64,000 nucleotides of DNA from Monodelphis domestica (Eukaryota; Chordata; Mammalia; Didelphimorphia; Didelphidae). The stretch spans positions 440,313,895 through 440,377,894 of the forward strand of contig NC_077227.1 of assembly GCF_027887165.1 (NCBI RefSeq). Reading direction: 5' to 3'. Below, one piece after another: positions 33,050 through 44,930 of the stretch. A program made the translations under genes and the position numbers. The notes beneath the pieces are model-generated. The model had not been told where the DNA came from, searched no databases, and saw only the letters and a program-made list of their open reading frames with translations. Position 1 is the first letter of the stretch. Every line of letters starts with the position of its first letter.

Positions 33050-33790
33050 TCCACTTATCTATGGCCTTGAGACCTTCCTTCTGCTTTCATATTCATATAA
33101 TATATTAAAATGTTTCACTAATGATCTTTTCTTAACATCATTAACATTAGCCACACAAAAGTCTTCATTTGTGAACAATAATTATAGTCAAGCAAAACAA
33201 GCACAATGTCTCTGACTGTAAATGTATGTTACATTTAGCACCTTTCCTCATCCATCATCTCTGTCAAAATAAGGGAAGAATGGCTCATCATTAATATTCC
33301 TAAATCTTCACTGGTCATAGCAATTATCAGAACTCTAAAGTCTTGCAAAGTTGTTTTTCTTCATGTTATTGTGGGCAGCATGTAAATCGTTTTCCTGGTT
33401 CTGCTCCTTTCACTATTGTTGTAATTCATTTGTTTTCAGTTCTGTTCAGTTCTCTGTTATTCCATTTGGGATTTTCTTGGTGAAGATACTGGAATGGTTT
33501 GCTATTTCCTTCTCCAGATCATTTTATGGATGAGGAAACTGAGGCAAGCTGAGGTAAGTGACTTGCCCAGGGTCACACAGCTAATAAGTGCCTTACACCA
33601 GATTTTAACTCAGAAAGATGAGTCTTCTTGACTACTCCCACTGAATCAGCTATCTATCCTCAATGGCTCTGACTACAAATGTATGTTATATGCAGCACCT
33701 CATCCATTATGTTTCTTCTAACCATTGGTAATATACTACCCAACATTGATCTTTGCATCACCCAGAGTTTTGACTTTTCAGAGATCTATT
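33050..33790 (-). repeat. L1 3' UTR, locally duplicated, split by a SINE
   Basis: AGTCAAGCAAAACAAGCAC, CTCTGACTGTAAATGTATG, GTTGTTTTTCTTCATG, TTTTCCTGGTTCTGCTCC is a reversed L1 3' region. The CTCTGACTacAAATGTATGTTA block recurs at about 33667 after the SINE, so part is present twice. Confidence 0.55.
33437..33655 (-). repeat. MON1-like CORE-SINE
   Basis: TCAGTTCTGTTCAGTTCTC, GAATGGTTTGCTATTTCC, TTCTCCAGATCATTTTATGG, GAGGAAACTGAGGC, CTTGCCCAGGGTCACACAGC. Confidence 0.8.
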
Positions 33791-34479
33791 ATTCCAAGTC
33801 AGGTATGTGACATTGTGGGGATACTATTGGTGTTGAAAAGATGTATTTTTGTATTTGCATGTGGTTTATGATCATGTAAAGTGTTGCACAATTTTCTAAA
33901 TAATCTATCTTTAGTAGCTGTCAAAGGTGTATATACTAACAAACTAACCCAATGAGAAGGTCATAAACTAGGCAACATGAATTTTTTATCCACTTTTATC
34001 GATTGCTAGTGAGCTAGCTAGATATGATTCCACAGAAAATTTCCTCCACAACAAAGGCAAAGAGCTTTGAAGAGGTTATGTCTTCCTGTGTTGTCTTGAA
34101 CTGACATAGATAATCAGAAGAATACCAAACCAAATTATCTCTACAATTCTTACATGATATGCATGGAAGATATATCTAGGAGAAAGTGCCTTTAAGGCTT
34201 TCTTTGGCATTGCTAAATCAAGCTTGTAATCAATAAACACAGCTGGCTATTATATTCTTTATTCTTCTGAATTAAATGTATAGATGTTGAAGATGTAGGT
34301 TGCTGGAGAATAGCCTGGGGAGGAGGAAGTATCTGTTCCCTTTTCATATTTTCATCAAGTGAACCTTTGATAGACATGTAGGCCATTCTTTTAAAGTTTT
34401 GTTTTTTTAGAAACAAGAAGGTAGTTACTGATATTTTCTCCATCTCCTTTTGGGGTTTATTATACTAACAAAGAACTTC
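33791..34479. other. unrecognised
   Basis: No gene or named repeat. AATAAA in AATCAATAAACACAGC at about 34229 has no transcript attached. Confidence 0.4.
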
Positions 34480-34926
34480 TTCAAATGTTTAGAATACATT
34501 CAATTGGCCTACTATATAGAAGGCACTTTAATAGATGCTAAGGACATAAAGACAGAAATGAAAGAATGTCTGCTCTCAAAGAGCATATGTCTTACTAAGG
34601 AAAATAATATGTATATTGTGAGATATATATATATATATATATGTATATATAAAAGTACAAATATCCCCAAAAATCCACATATATTTGTATTTATATATAT
34701 ACATATATATATGTATATATATATATGGACACATACATATAATAATTTCAGAGAGAAAAAACATTAACAATAGAGGTTTGGGGGAAATGCCTCAAATGGA
34801 GAGCTAAGGATCAATCACTTATGTTGTATTCAACACAGATTATTTTTGTGGACCCAATCAAATCCATGAACTTTTATATCTTCTTAAATGTCATTTCACT
34901 TGCTCAGTCCAAATGTGTTTTCACTC
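34480..34926 (-). repeat. L2 3' end with (TA)n expansion
   Basis: GAAGGCACTTTAATAGATGC, then CTCTCAAAGAGCATATG is L2 read backwards. (TA)n runs at 34622-34735 follow. 34750-34926 is unrecognised. Confidence 0.5.
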
Positions 34927-35135
34927 TTTATTTTTTTTTTTAACCTTTGCCTTCCGTCTTAGAATTAATACTGTGTATTGGTTCTAAGGCAGAAGAGCAG
35001 TAAGGGTTAGGAAGTGGGGGTTAAGCGACTTGCCCAGTGTCACACAGCTAGGAAGTATCTGAGGCCAGATTTAGAATCTAGGACCTCCCACCTCTTGGTC
35101 TGGTTCTCAATCCACTGAGTCACCCAACTGCCCCA
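34927..35135 (-). repeat. tRNA-derived SINE, full length, with target duplication
   Basis: T-run, CTTTGCCTTCCGTCTTAG, ACTGTGTATTGGTTC, CAGTGTCACACAGCTAGG, GGACCTCCCACC, CACTGAGTCACCC. The 10-bp duplication GTTTTCACTC lies at 34917-34926 and 35136-35145. Confidence 0.85.
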
Positions 35136-35167
35136 GTTTTCACTCATTTTGATGAAAAAAAAATAGA

Positions 35168-35880
35168 TCAATTGAGAAGGCAAATCAACTCAACAAGCAT
35201 TTATTAAGGGTCTACGATGGAAGAATACTCTCAATGCAGAGGAATAGGATTTCTTCAGACACACACTGAGGTTCTAGTGACTATAGGTCAAAGATAAGAG
35301 TCCAAATTGAAAGCAAACAAATTTATTAGCATGCTAAGGAAAACTACTCCCACTGAGTAGCATCTTCAAGTTATAGGATACAGATTTAGTTTTTATAAAC
35401 TTTCAGGTCGGCTTTAGAGTATACAGCCAATATTAATGGCATTCTGAGGCAACTTAGGATAAATAAATAAAGCATTTCCCAGGAGAGAGCTTTCTCTTGT
35501 ATAAGGGTATAAGCCAAGGTAGAATGGGGGAGTTATTTGGAATGGAAATGGCAGGATTTATTATCAGAATAAGAAAATATTCCCTGTTAAAAGGAAGGAG
35601 ACAAGGGGAAGTGACCAAAAACTTTTACCATTGTGAAAGAAGTCTTTTATAAATAAAATTTCAGGGCTTCTTATCTAAGGTTAGAAGTAGTTGTTAACAG
35701 CAGTAGATGTGACCATTTATTCCATTGTGATCTTGCCAATAAGATGGCACCATCAAGATCCTGCAAAATGATTGTCGTAATCCCTTCTTCCATCATGAAA
35801 GGCTCCTTGCAAAAGATAATATTTTAACTAAGATTTGAAGGCAGTCAGAAAAGTCAAGAAGGGAGGAAAAGAAAGGGTTA
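35168..35880 (-). repeat. L2 LINE, split by an LTR
   Basis: Left: CAACAAGCATTTATTAAGGG. Right, from 35796: TGAAAGGCTCC, AACTAAGATTTGAAGGCAG. Both are L2 3' region read backwards. Confidence 0.6.
35235..35795 (-). mobile_element. ERV LTR, reverse strand, 561 bp
   Basis: In its own direction it starts TGATGGAAGAAGG, has TATAAAAG (complement of 35644-35651) and a polyadenylation signal AATAAA (complement of 35322-35327), and ends CTCTGCA. Flanking 4-mers TCAA and TGAA agree at 3 of 4. Lies inside an L2. No internal retroviral sequence, so it is solo. Confidence 0.55.
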
Positions 35881-36412
35881 CATTTCACATTTTATCTATT
35901 GCCTTTCCATTACCTTTTGCTAATTCTCTTGATCTGGCTAAGTGATGTTACATATCAGCTTCCTGCAGGCTCATTTTCTATGCCTATCTTTTTCTGAAAC
36001 AACAATTTTTTACTGGTATATGAGGCTATATTCTTTTACCATTGTGTTCCATATTGTTTTGAAAACAAATTTATAATATAGATCCATCTTGGGTATTCTC
36101 TCTGCTTGGCAAGGCTGATTACATATTTTCTGGCTAAGGCTATTTTTGCCTTCTACCTATGACTACTCTGAAGCTATGCTTCTATCAGAAATCATGATAT
36201 TTGGATTCAGTATTTTTAATATAGTTGCCATTTTTCATAATAAATGACTTACAAAAAAGGTTGCATTGGAACCAATGTAAACTATTTTAATAATATATTT
36301 TTTTCTTTACTCACTTTTCTTCTAATTTAGTGCTAGCTTTAACTTTTATTCTTTTAACTAGTTGATGATACAGCTACATACAAAAAAGGAATTCTGAAAT
36401 AACTCTCAAATT
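35881..36412. other. unique sequence
   Basis: AT-rich, no repeat or gene recognised. Confidence 0.4.
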
Positions 36413-36627
36413 GTTTTTTTTCTTAAACTCTTACCTTCCATCTTAGAATCAATACTATGTATTGGTTCTGAGGCTGAAGAGTGGTAAGGGCTAGGGAATG
36501 GGGATTAAGTGGCTTGCCTAGGGCCACACAGTTAGGATGTGTGGCTATCTGAGGCTAGATTTGAACCTAGGACCTCCCAACTCCAGGCCTGGCTCTCAAT
36601 CCACTGAGCCACCCAGCTGCCCCCCCC
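36413..36627 (-). repeat. tRNA-derived SINE, full length
   Basis: T-run, CTTACCTTCCATCTTAG, TATGTATTGGTTCTGAGG, GGCCACACAGTTAGG, AACCTAGGACCTCCC, CCACTGAGCCACCCAGCTG, ending in a run of nine or more C. Confidence 0.85.
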
Positions 36628-37180
36628 CCATATGGTTAACCAGTTATTTTCTGACTATTAAGAAAGGAAATTTCTCCCACACACTCTCATCTCTTTCAAT
36701 GTTGATGGTGACATCAAAGTCAGGAAAAAATCAAAGCATATGCTGATAGGGTTTGTAGGTTTTTGTCAAATTCTATGTGGAATTTATTTCTTCATTCTCA
36801 GTAACAAACATTGGTATATATTCACACAGATCCCTTGGATTATACTCATGAGAACCTTAAGACAAGAGGGCCAGACAGGATGACCAACTGTCCAACAAAT
36901 TATACTTCTTGTTGTCTCTAGTTTGAGATGAAAGGAATCCAGAATCATAGAATATGAGTTAGAAGAACCTCAGCAACCTTCTGGTATAACCCATGCACAA
37001 AAAGAATTCTCCCTTTTTTCCCATAATATATCCAACAAGTAAGGTGATTCAGCTTTTGTTTCTAATTCAGTCATCAGCTGAATAGATTCCAGTTAATCTC
37101 CTTAGAGGAGCCTGTAGCCAAAGTTCTGGAGGGCTTGGTAGAAGCTCAGCCTCTCCCTCTTCATTGGCATTTTCCTGCAG
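36628..37180. other. unique sequence
   Basis: No gene. 36940-36980 (ATCATAGAATATGAGTTAG) is a scrap of an old SINE. The last 40 bases form the acceptor tract of the next entry. Confidence 0.35.
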
Positions 37181-37278
37181 GCACAGCAAGGAAGGGAAGG
37201 GAATGATATTGGTCCTTCTTCCTGGGAATTTATGGAGCTGGACTTAGTATCAGTAGACAAGTTTAAGGTTGTGCTCAG
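37181..37278 (+). other. candidate internal exon, 98 bp
   Basis: Preceded by CTCTTCATTGGCATTTTCCTGCAG and followed by CTCAG/GTAGGT, both good splice sites. The first frame is fully open (32 codons plus 2 bases) and reads like soluble protein, with GREGNDIGPSSWEFMELDL. It starts on a codon boundary, which is where the open frame of 24324-24403 ends. The family is not recognised. Surrounding DNA is not repetitive. Chance remains possible. Confidence 0.35.
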
Positions 37279-37549
37279 GTAGGTGTAACTTCACTTTTCT
37301 CTTTGAAAAGCTACTGTGTTTTCACTCCCATCATGTAACCACCCCCAACCCCCAACTCCCAGATTCAATTTAGATTAGGAAGAACAAAGACAGAGATTGT
37401 TTGCAATTGCCTCTCAGTTAAAAGCTGCCATAATTCAGTTCTATTCCACATTCTCTCCAGGGGCTGAGGGAGGTTCCCTTTACACAATGTTTTTCTAAGG
37501 AAATAGAAAAATGAACAACATAAGACTTAACTCTTAACTAAGTGACTGA
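37279..37549. other. unique sequence
   Basis: No repeat or gene recognised. Confidence 0.4.
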
Positions 37550-37795
37550 CAAGCCATCATTCCAGAGGACCAATACTGAAGAATCCAGAATGCTCCTCAC
37601 CTCCTGACAAAGAGGTGATTGACTACACACAGGAAGGATGAGGTATCTAGCTTTGGACATGGCCAATGTGGGAATTTGGTTTCCTGGGTTATGGAGATTT
37701 GTTATAGAGGTTTTGTTTTTCTTTCAAATTGGTAGTGGGATGGGGTTGGAGGGAGCTAATAAATGCTTGTTAACTGAATAAAATTTAAAGAAAAA
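37550..37795 (+). repeat. L1 3' UTR tail
   Basis: CTCACCTCCTGACAAAGAGG, GACATGGCCAATGTGGGAATTTG, then AATAAATGCTTGTTAACTG and an A-rich end are the final part of a marsupial L1. Confidence 0.6.
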
Positions 37796-38064
37796 AAATG
37801 ACAATATCAACAACAAAAGAAAGCTTATTGTAAAGAAGAGGTCAGGATTCTCTCCATATTTAAGACTATTTTTCCCCCTGGAAATATTCTCTCGATTCTT
37901 CTTGGATTAAGGGACCTAAACATTCCACATTTTGGGTTGTACAGGTGAGCCTCCCTGTTAAGCAAACACAATATTTGAAAATCTATAATACCCACTCATA
38001 GAGGATTATTTAACAAGAAAATATTCTGTTTGGTTTTTTTACTCCACTTGAACTTTTTATTTTT
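37796..38064. other. unique; possible 33-bp microexon
   Basis: 37912-37944 is bounded by a moderate acceptor (CTTCTTGGATTAAG) and a strong donor (ACAG/GTGAGC). In the phase left by 37181-37278 it is open for 10 codons. It is far too short to be convincing. Confidence 0.15.
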
Positions 38065-38306
38065 AACAGTAATAATAATAATAGCATTGTATCTTTGTGG
38101 TTTGCAAAGTAGTTTTCAGATGTTATTTCATTTTATCCTGGAAACAATCTTGAAAGGTAGGTGCTATTATTATCCCCATTTAACAGATGAGGAAACCAAA
38201 GTAGTGGCTTGTCCAGGGTACCTAATAAGTGTCTGTAACTGGACTTGAACTCACATCATCCTGATGCCGGAATAAGCTGCTCTACCCCCATTACCCCAAG
38301 GTGCCT
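38065..38306 (-). repeat. MIR SINE, full length
   Basis: GCATTGTATCTTTGTGG, TATTATTATCCCCATTTAACAG, GATGAGGAAACC, ACTTGAACTCACATCATCC: MIR backwards. Confidence 0.7.
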
Positions 38307-38339
38307 TTATTCAATATAGACATAGGACTACTTATTTAG

Positions 38340-38527
38340 AAGTAGAAGACAGCTCAAAAGTCATGCAGTCCAAATGAACTTTGCACTTTACAAATAATGA
38401 GCCTGAGGCCTAGATAATATAAGCAAATGTCCCAAGGTCACACAGATAATAATAAGTGGTCTATCTAGGATTCAAACCCAGGTGTTCTGCCTCCAATTCC
38501 AATGCTCTCTTCACTGTGATCTGCTGA
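38340..38527 (-). repeat. MIR-type SINE
   Basis: CAAAAGTCATGCAGTCCAAA, ATGAGCCTGAGGCC, CAAGGTCACACAGATAA, TTCAAACCCAGGTGTTC. Confidence 0.65.
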
Positions 38528-39094
38528 GTTGCAAGGTGACTTTTTTGAATGGGTAGTCTATTTTAGCCGACTAAATCCTAGATGTTGAACTACTAATTCA
38601 TTAACCTCCTAGATTCCCAGGGCTTCAATCTTCATTTCACCTCAGCCACAATTAGAGATAGTCATGACCTGACTTAATTGTTTTACCTCCATAGTCCTGA
38701 ACTCTGAAATTCCTCTTTCCCAGGTTTCCATCTCCTTCTGACTCACCCCTCCTAAAACTGCTCTTTTTTCCCTGTTGTAAACTCCATTCCCTCTACTCTC
38801 TCTGTTCTCCTTGTCTATTGTCTTTGAAGGCTTCACTTCCCTCCCATCACAGTCCTGACACCATGGTTGATAAATGCCAACCATAAACTATCACCTACCT
38901 TGTAAGTTGGTTCTCTCTTGTCCAACTGGAGACCCATCTTGACCAACTTCAACCTCACTCTCTTCTCCATTCTTACATATTGTGAATCTTGAAAGGTTGA
39001 GACTGATTGACTGAACCCTATCATATGCTTTGGAGATAATAATCCATAAAAAAATGGATGCTGTTTTTCGAGAACACATTGAATTGCTGATTTT

Positions 39095-41393
39095 CCCCTT
39101 ATTTTTTATTGTTTTTCTTTATTTTGATTAGAATATTTGATTTCCCCCCTTTTTCTCATTTCTTGTACTAAAGGTACATATAATTAATATTATTTTTCTG
39201 CAGTAATACAAGTTTAATATATATATATATATGTATATACTTGCTATAATGTCAATGCATACCCAAAAGCTTTAAACTATGGGAACCTGTCATTTATTGA
39301 TAAAATATTATGGGACTGTGATTAATGTTAATGTTTGATTCCAGAAAATGGGATAAAAACAAGGAGCACAGACTTAACCTGAATAGTGCCAAAAGAGCAC
39401 ATAGGAAATACTAATGTGAAACTCAAGGTTGCAACACTTGACATATGTTAAGTCGTAAGACTTCTTTGTATCTACACTCTTTGTGAAGTACTTATATAAG
39501 TACAAAATTTGACTATCATGCTGGTTCCCTATATCCCTGAGAATGACAAAAAAATCAGACAAGGGAATGACACTTCCCTATAAAATAGAATTCTAATTCT
39601 TTTCCTTCTTATATTATGACAACTTCCTGTAGTCTTGGCTACAAAATGGGTAAGTGAAATATTACTGCATTCTATCCTACAGACTTGTGGGATAGAAATT
39701 ACTTTAAATTGGACCTGTAAAAGGGTCTATTTTGAATTTTTTTCCTTATGTTTTTGGTTGTGTTTTTCTCTTCTTTTGATAATTGACTATTACACCCCCA
39801 TAACTCAACACTGTATCCTAAGCTGAACTGGATGTTTTTTAACACCTACTTCAGAGGGGGGGGGATTGTATTTTAATTTAAAATCCAATATTTTTGATTT
39901 TTTTGTTTGAGATTGTATTTTTATAAAAATCTAAGATTTTGATTTTGTTTGAGAAAAGATATTCAAGGAAGAAGCTTGCTAACTCCTAAATCCAGAGAAT
40001 GAACTGTTGCAGAAAGATGCCAGAAAAACCACACTACATCAAGAAGATCAAGAATGAACTTTGGATATGGTAGATTGAACTGAACTCTGATTGAACATTT
40101 ATTGTAAATGTACACATTCATGCCAAAAGGGACTGCCCCTAATTTGGCTTTCTGTCAATGTGCCCAGCAAAACATTGGTTTTGCTTTATTTTCTTTTCTA
40201 TTTCCTCCCTCACTATTCTAATTTCTCTTAGAAAATTGAATATTGTGTATATCTATAGTTAGAAGTGCATTTAGAACTACAAAATGATTATGTTAAATGA
40301 TCAATGGGGAGACTAGTCTCCCAATGATCATCAGGGGGATTGTGAATCTTGAAATTTCTCAGACTTGTGAATGTTGAAAGATTTTCAGACTCTACCTTAG
40401 AACATTTGGTTAAGACCATTCCCCATTTTAAACAATGAAGCTACTTAGATCTAAAATGTGAGAACTCTACTTAGATCAGAAATGGGAAGACCTCTACTCC
40501 ACCCATACTTAAGACTGCTTTAGGGAAGAAAACTCCTTGCAGAACAATGAAAAGTACCCATACTTAAGCCATGCCTATTTTTAGAATTATTACAAAGGGG
40601 TTCTAAGTACCTATAAAGGTCAGGCAACTTGTGAACTTAAAAGGAGCAAAGAGGAAAAAACTTACACAGAGATTCTAACCTACTCAGGTGTGGATTACTA
40701 AAAGGATTAATCTACTCAGGTGTGAATTCAGAATGGGCTGTTCTTTGGAAAATGTCTACTGTGATTGGTAGATGGAAGAACTTAGGGGAGGTAACATAGG
40801 AGAAAACCCGCTATATAAGAAAAAGGACAGACTGTTGAAAGATCTCTTGAGACACAGTCTCTTGAGAGACAGCCTCTAAGGAGGTTGTTGAGAAGAACAA
40901 TCTCTAAGGAGGTCTCTCAAGGGAGGTTGACTCTGGCTGGAACTCCCTCTGGGGAGACTCTGTGCCCCTGAATCCTTGCTTGAACAAATCTTATGGTGAG
41001 TGATTAGGGCTGACTGATCTTTTTTTTAGGGCTTAGGCCTGGGTTGGCCAGGGCTGCCTGGGCCAGCCTATTCTTTTCTCATTTTATTCCTTTTTCTCTC
41101 TTTCTCTCTTTCTTTAATTCCTCATTGTATTATTAATTAAAAATCTCTATAAAACCCAGTTGAGTTGGATATATTCATAATTGGGAATATTTCCCTGGTG
41201 ACCACCTTAAATATTTGATTTAAAACAAGACACTGTGGAGAAAACATATTTCCTGCAGTCACAATTTACTCACCCACTCTTATATCCATCACAATTTATA
41301 TCTTCCACTATTTTAATCACTACAGTTTATGACCCTCAACCATTTTAACTCTTACAGTTTATGGCATCCACTCTTTTAAATGCCACAATATAT
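39095..41393 (+). mobile_element. ERV-B: 5'-deleted provirus
   Basis: Noncoding interior homologous to the last part of ERV-A (GCATACCCAAAAGC, ATTATGGGACT, ATGAACTTTGGATATGG, GCCAAAAGGGACTG, GGCTTTCTGTCAATG), then a polypurine-like CAGGGGGA (40332-40339) directly before the LTR at 40341. No 5' LTR and no gag, pol or env are present. Left edge lies near 39095, where L2 sequence stops. Confidence 0.65.
40341..41356 (+). repeat. ERV-B 3' LTR (LTR-B family)
   Basis: Begins TGTGAATCTTG and ends TTTTAACTCTTACA; a further 37-bp CAGTTTATGG..CCACA unit follows, which partly repeats the end, so the true edge is 41356 or 41393. Contains a doubled CTACTCAGGTGTG unit, an inverted CCAAT (GATTGG) and TATATAAG (about 40812-40819). 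The solo LTR at 22301 is the same family. Confidence 0.8.
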
Positions 41394-42480
41394 ACTGTTG
41401 AGCACTACTGGAGAAAGTTCAGCAACCCTGCCAATTTTGTTTTCTACAAATCTGTTCATCTAACCTCAACTGGGCTGTCGATACTGGATAGAAATCTTTT
41501 TACCCTTCCCTGATTGACTTTGTTACATGCTTCATCATAGACTATTTTACACATTGCATTCTTTCCTCAAAGTTCCTAACCTACCTCTTCGCTACTCCTC
41601 AATAGAGGATATAGTTTCTTTCTTTACTAAAAAAAAAATAGAGGTCATCTGTTACAAGCTCCTCTTCTTCCATACTGTAGATCTTAATGCCTTTCTTCAT
41701 CATTCCCTGTTCTTTCATTTGCTTCAAGCTCTTCCTTGCCCAGCCAGATACTTGACTGGACTTCATGATCTCTAGAAACTCATCATCTTACAAAAGAATA
41801 TCAACAATGAAACTCAGACCTGTCAGTAATTCTTGACCTTGTGACTGTTCTCTCCCTCTGATTGGAGAGAGCAAAGCAGGAACAAAGGATAGTTCCTCTC
41901 TTATCTTTTATTTAAGGGGGCTGTCTGGGGCATACACCTCATCATTTCTCACCTGATTACAAGAGTTTACTGATGTTCCTTCCCCTCATCCTTTCAACTT
42001 CTTTTTATATATTGTCTTCTTTTATTAGATTGCAAAGCTCCTTGAGGGCAAAGACTGTCTTTTATTTTTCTTTCCATTTCTAAAGCATAGCACAGTGCCT
42101 TAGTAATCCCTTACTAAGTGTTTATTGACTGACTGACTGATGAAGAAAGGGATGGCACTTGTCCTTACCTAGACCTTTACATTTATTCTTTTTACTCTAT
42201 TCCCATCTTGAACTGGCTTCTTCAATAATCTTCCCCTTTTCTCTACAATCTCTGTCATTTTATTCTCCACGCCCCTATAAACATTTCCAATTCTTCCCCA
42301 AACATAAAAAGAAAAGAAAAAAATCTTTTCTTGATCCTGCCATCCCCTCAAATTGTAATCCTATATCTTATCTCCTTTTTATAGCCAAACTCCTAGAGAG
42401 GATCTTGTATCTGAGATGCCCATATTCCATCACCTCTCATTCACTTATCTTGTCTCCCAAGGATCTGATCTCGACCCTTG

Positions 42481-42846
<366 letters not shown>

Positions 42847-42922
42847 ATATTCTCACTTGGTGATCTCATTAGCTTCCATGGATTCAACTATCTCAGTGCA
42901 GGTGACTTGAAAATTTATAACT

Positions 42923-43100
42923 GGGGAAGAGGTGACTCAGTGGATAAAGAGCCAGGGCTGGAGTCAAGAGGAAGGAATTGGGTTCAAACCTGGTTTCAGG
43001 TTCTTACTAGCTATGTGATCCAGGTCAAGTTATTTAATCCCAATTGTCTAGATCTTACTGATATGTATAGATTTTAAGATAGAAGGTAAGAGTTTGGAAA
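42923..43100 (+). repeat. tRNA-derived SINE, full length
   Basis: GGTGACTCAGTGGATAAAGAG, TTGGGTTCAAACCTGG, CTAGCTATGTGATCC, GGTAAGAGTTTGG. A near-perfect duplication AAAATTTAYA flanks it (42910-42919, 43101-43110). Confidence 0.8.
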
Positions 43101-43140
43101 AAAATTTACATAATTATCTCTAATCTCTCTTCTGGACATT

Positions 43141-44777
43141 TTTTTTTTTGGTCATTTCAAAACATTATTCATTGGAGACAAAGATCATTTCTTTTCCTCC
43201 CCCCTCCCCACCTCTCCCATAGCCGACACATGATTCCACTGGGTTTCACATGTGTTCTTGATTTGAGCCCATTTCCATGTTGTTGGTATTTGCACTAGAG
43301 TGTTCATTTAGAGTCTCTCCTCAGTCATTTCCCCTCAGCCCCTGTTGTCAAGCAGTTGTTTTTCCTCGGTGTTTTTACTCCCACAGTTTGTCCTCTGCTT
43401 GTGGATAGTGTTTTTTCTCCTAGATCCCTGCAGATTGTTCAGGGACATTGCATTGACACTAATAGAGAAGTCCATTACGTTCGATTGTACCACAATGTAT
43501 CAGTCTCTGTGTACAATGTTTTCCTGGTTCTGCTCCTCTCGCTCTGCATCACTTCCTGGAGGTTGTTCCAGTCTCCATGGAATTCCTCCACTTTATTATT
43601 ACTTTTAGCACAATAGTATTCCATCACCAACATATACCACAATTTGTTCAGCCATTCTCCAATTGAAGGGCATCCCCTCATTTTTCAATTTTTGGCCACC
43701 ACAAAGAGCACAGCTATGAATATTCTTGTACAAGTCTTTTTCTCCATTATCTCTTTGGGGTACAGACCCAGCAGTGCTATGGCTGGGTCAAAGGGCAGAC
43801 AGTCTTTTATCGCCCTTTGGGCATAGTTCCAAATTGCCCTCCAGAATGGTTGGATCAGTTCACAACCCCACCAGCAATGAATTAATGTCCCTACTTTGCC
43901 ACATCCCCTCCAGCATTCATTACTTTCCTTTCCTGTCATGTTAGCCAATCTGCTAGGTGTGAGGTAATACCTCAGAGTTGTTTTTATTTGCATCTCTCTG
44001 ATTATAAGAGATTTAGAACACTTTTTCATGTGCTTATTAATAGTTTTGATTTCTTTATCTGAAAACAGCCTATTTATGTCCCTTGCCCGTTTATCAATTG
44101 GAGAATGGTTTGATTTTTTGTACAATTGATTTGGCTCTTTGTAAATTTGAGTGATTAAACCTTTGTCAGAGGTTTTTATGAAGATTGTTTCCCAATTTGT
44201 TGCTTCCCTTCTGATTTTAGTTACATTGGTTTTGTTTGTACAAAAGCTTTTTAATTTGATGTAGTCAAAATTATTTATTTTACATTTTGTGACTCTAAGT
44301 CTTGCTTGGTTTTAAAGTCTTTCCCTTCCGAAAGGTCTGACATGTATACTATTCTGTGTTTGCCTAATTTACTTATAGTTTCCTTCTTTATATTCAATCA
44401 TTCACCCATTTTGAATTTATCTTGGTATAGGATGTGAAGTGTTGAACCAAACCTAATCTCTCCCACACTGCCTTCCAATTTTCCCAGCAGTTTTTATCAA
44501 ATAGTGGATTTTTGTCCCAAAAGCTGGGATCTTTGGGTTTATCATATACTGTCTTGCTGAGGTCACTTGCCCCAAGTCTGTTCCATTTATCCTCCTTTCT
44601 GTCTTTTAGCCAGTACCAAATTGTTTTGATGACTGCTGCTTTGTAATATAGTTTGAGATCTGGGACTGCAAGGCCACCTTCCTTTGTATTTTTTTCCCCT
44701 GGATATCCTTGATCCTTTGTTCTTCCAAATGAACTTTGTTATGGTTTTTTCTAAATCAGTAAAGAAATTTTTTTGGA
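43141..44777 (-). mobile_element. 5'-truncated L1 with 13-bp target duplication
   Basis: Starts with a T-run (reversed poly(A) tail), then 3' UTR, then ORF2 C-terminal part, ending abruptly at 44777. The exact duplication TCTTCTGGACATT lies at 43128-43140 and 44778-44790, and the host L2 continues on both sides. This is a textbook L1 insertion and one of the younger events here. Confidence 0.9.
43685..44125 (-). pseudogene. L1 ORF2 C-terminal fragment
   Basis: 146 open codons. Blocks SRLANMTGKESNECWRGCG, HCWWGC, then RAIKDCLPFDPAIALLGLYP and KEIMEKK match the same part of the L1 at 20357-20784. Upstream parts of ORF2 (44126-44777) are present in other frames, so the protein is broken. Confidence 0.85.
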
Positions 44778-44930
44778 TCTTCTGGACATTATAATAGCAT
44801 TGGACCACCAAAGACCTGTTCATTGTGTCTAACTGAATATTTCATAGACTCTCAAACTTAACCTATCCAATATGTTCAGAACTCATTACATTTCTCCCAC
44901 AGTTCACTTAAACTACTTTATTACTATTGA

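Larger units (their letters stand above)
38580..42145 (+). repeat. L2 LINE, split by ERV-B
   Basis: 38580-39094 is the L2 endonuclease-end to RT-linker region (CTCCTAGATTCCCAGGGC, ATGCTTTGGAGATAATAATC, AATGGATGCTG). It resumes at about 41394 (TGTTGAGCACTACTGGAGAAAG) and jumps to the L2 end (CTCCTTGAGGGCAAAGACTG, GTGTTTATTGACTGACTGACTG). About 80 bp of L2 seem lost at the ERV-B junction and the RT region is deleted. Confidence 0.65.

Noticed and set aside
38984..38999. ATTGTGAATCTTGAAA equal to the start of the ERV-B LTR, as a possible 5' LTR remnant
   Set aside because: L2 sequence runs straight through this point to 39094, so the match is best taken as chance.
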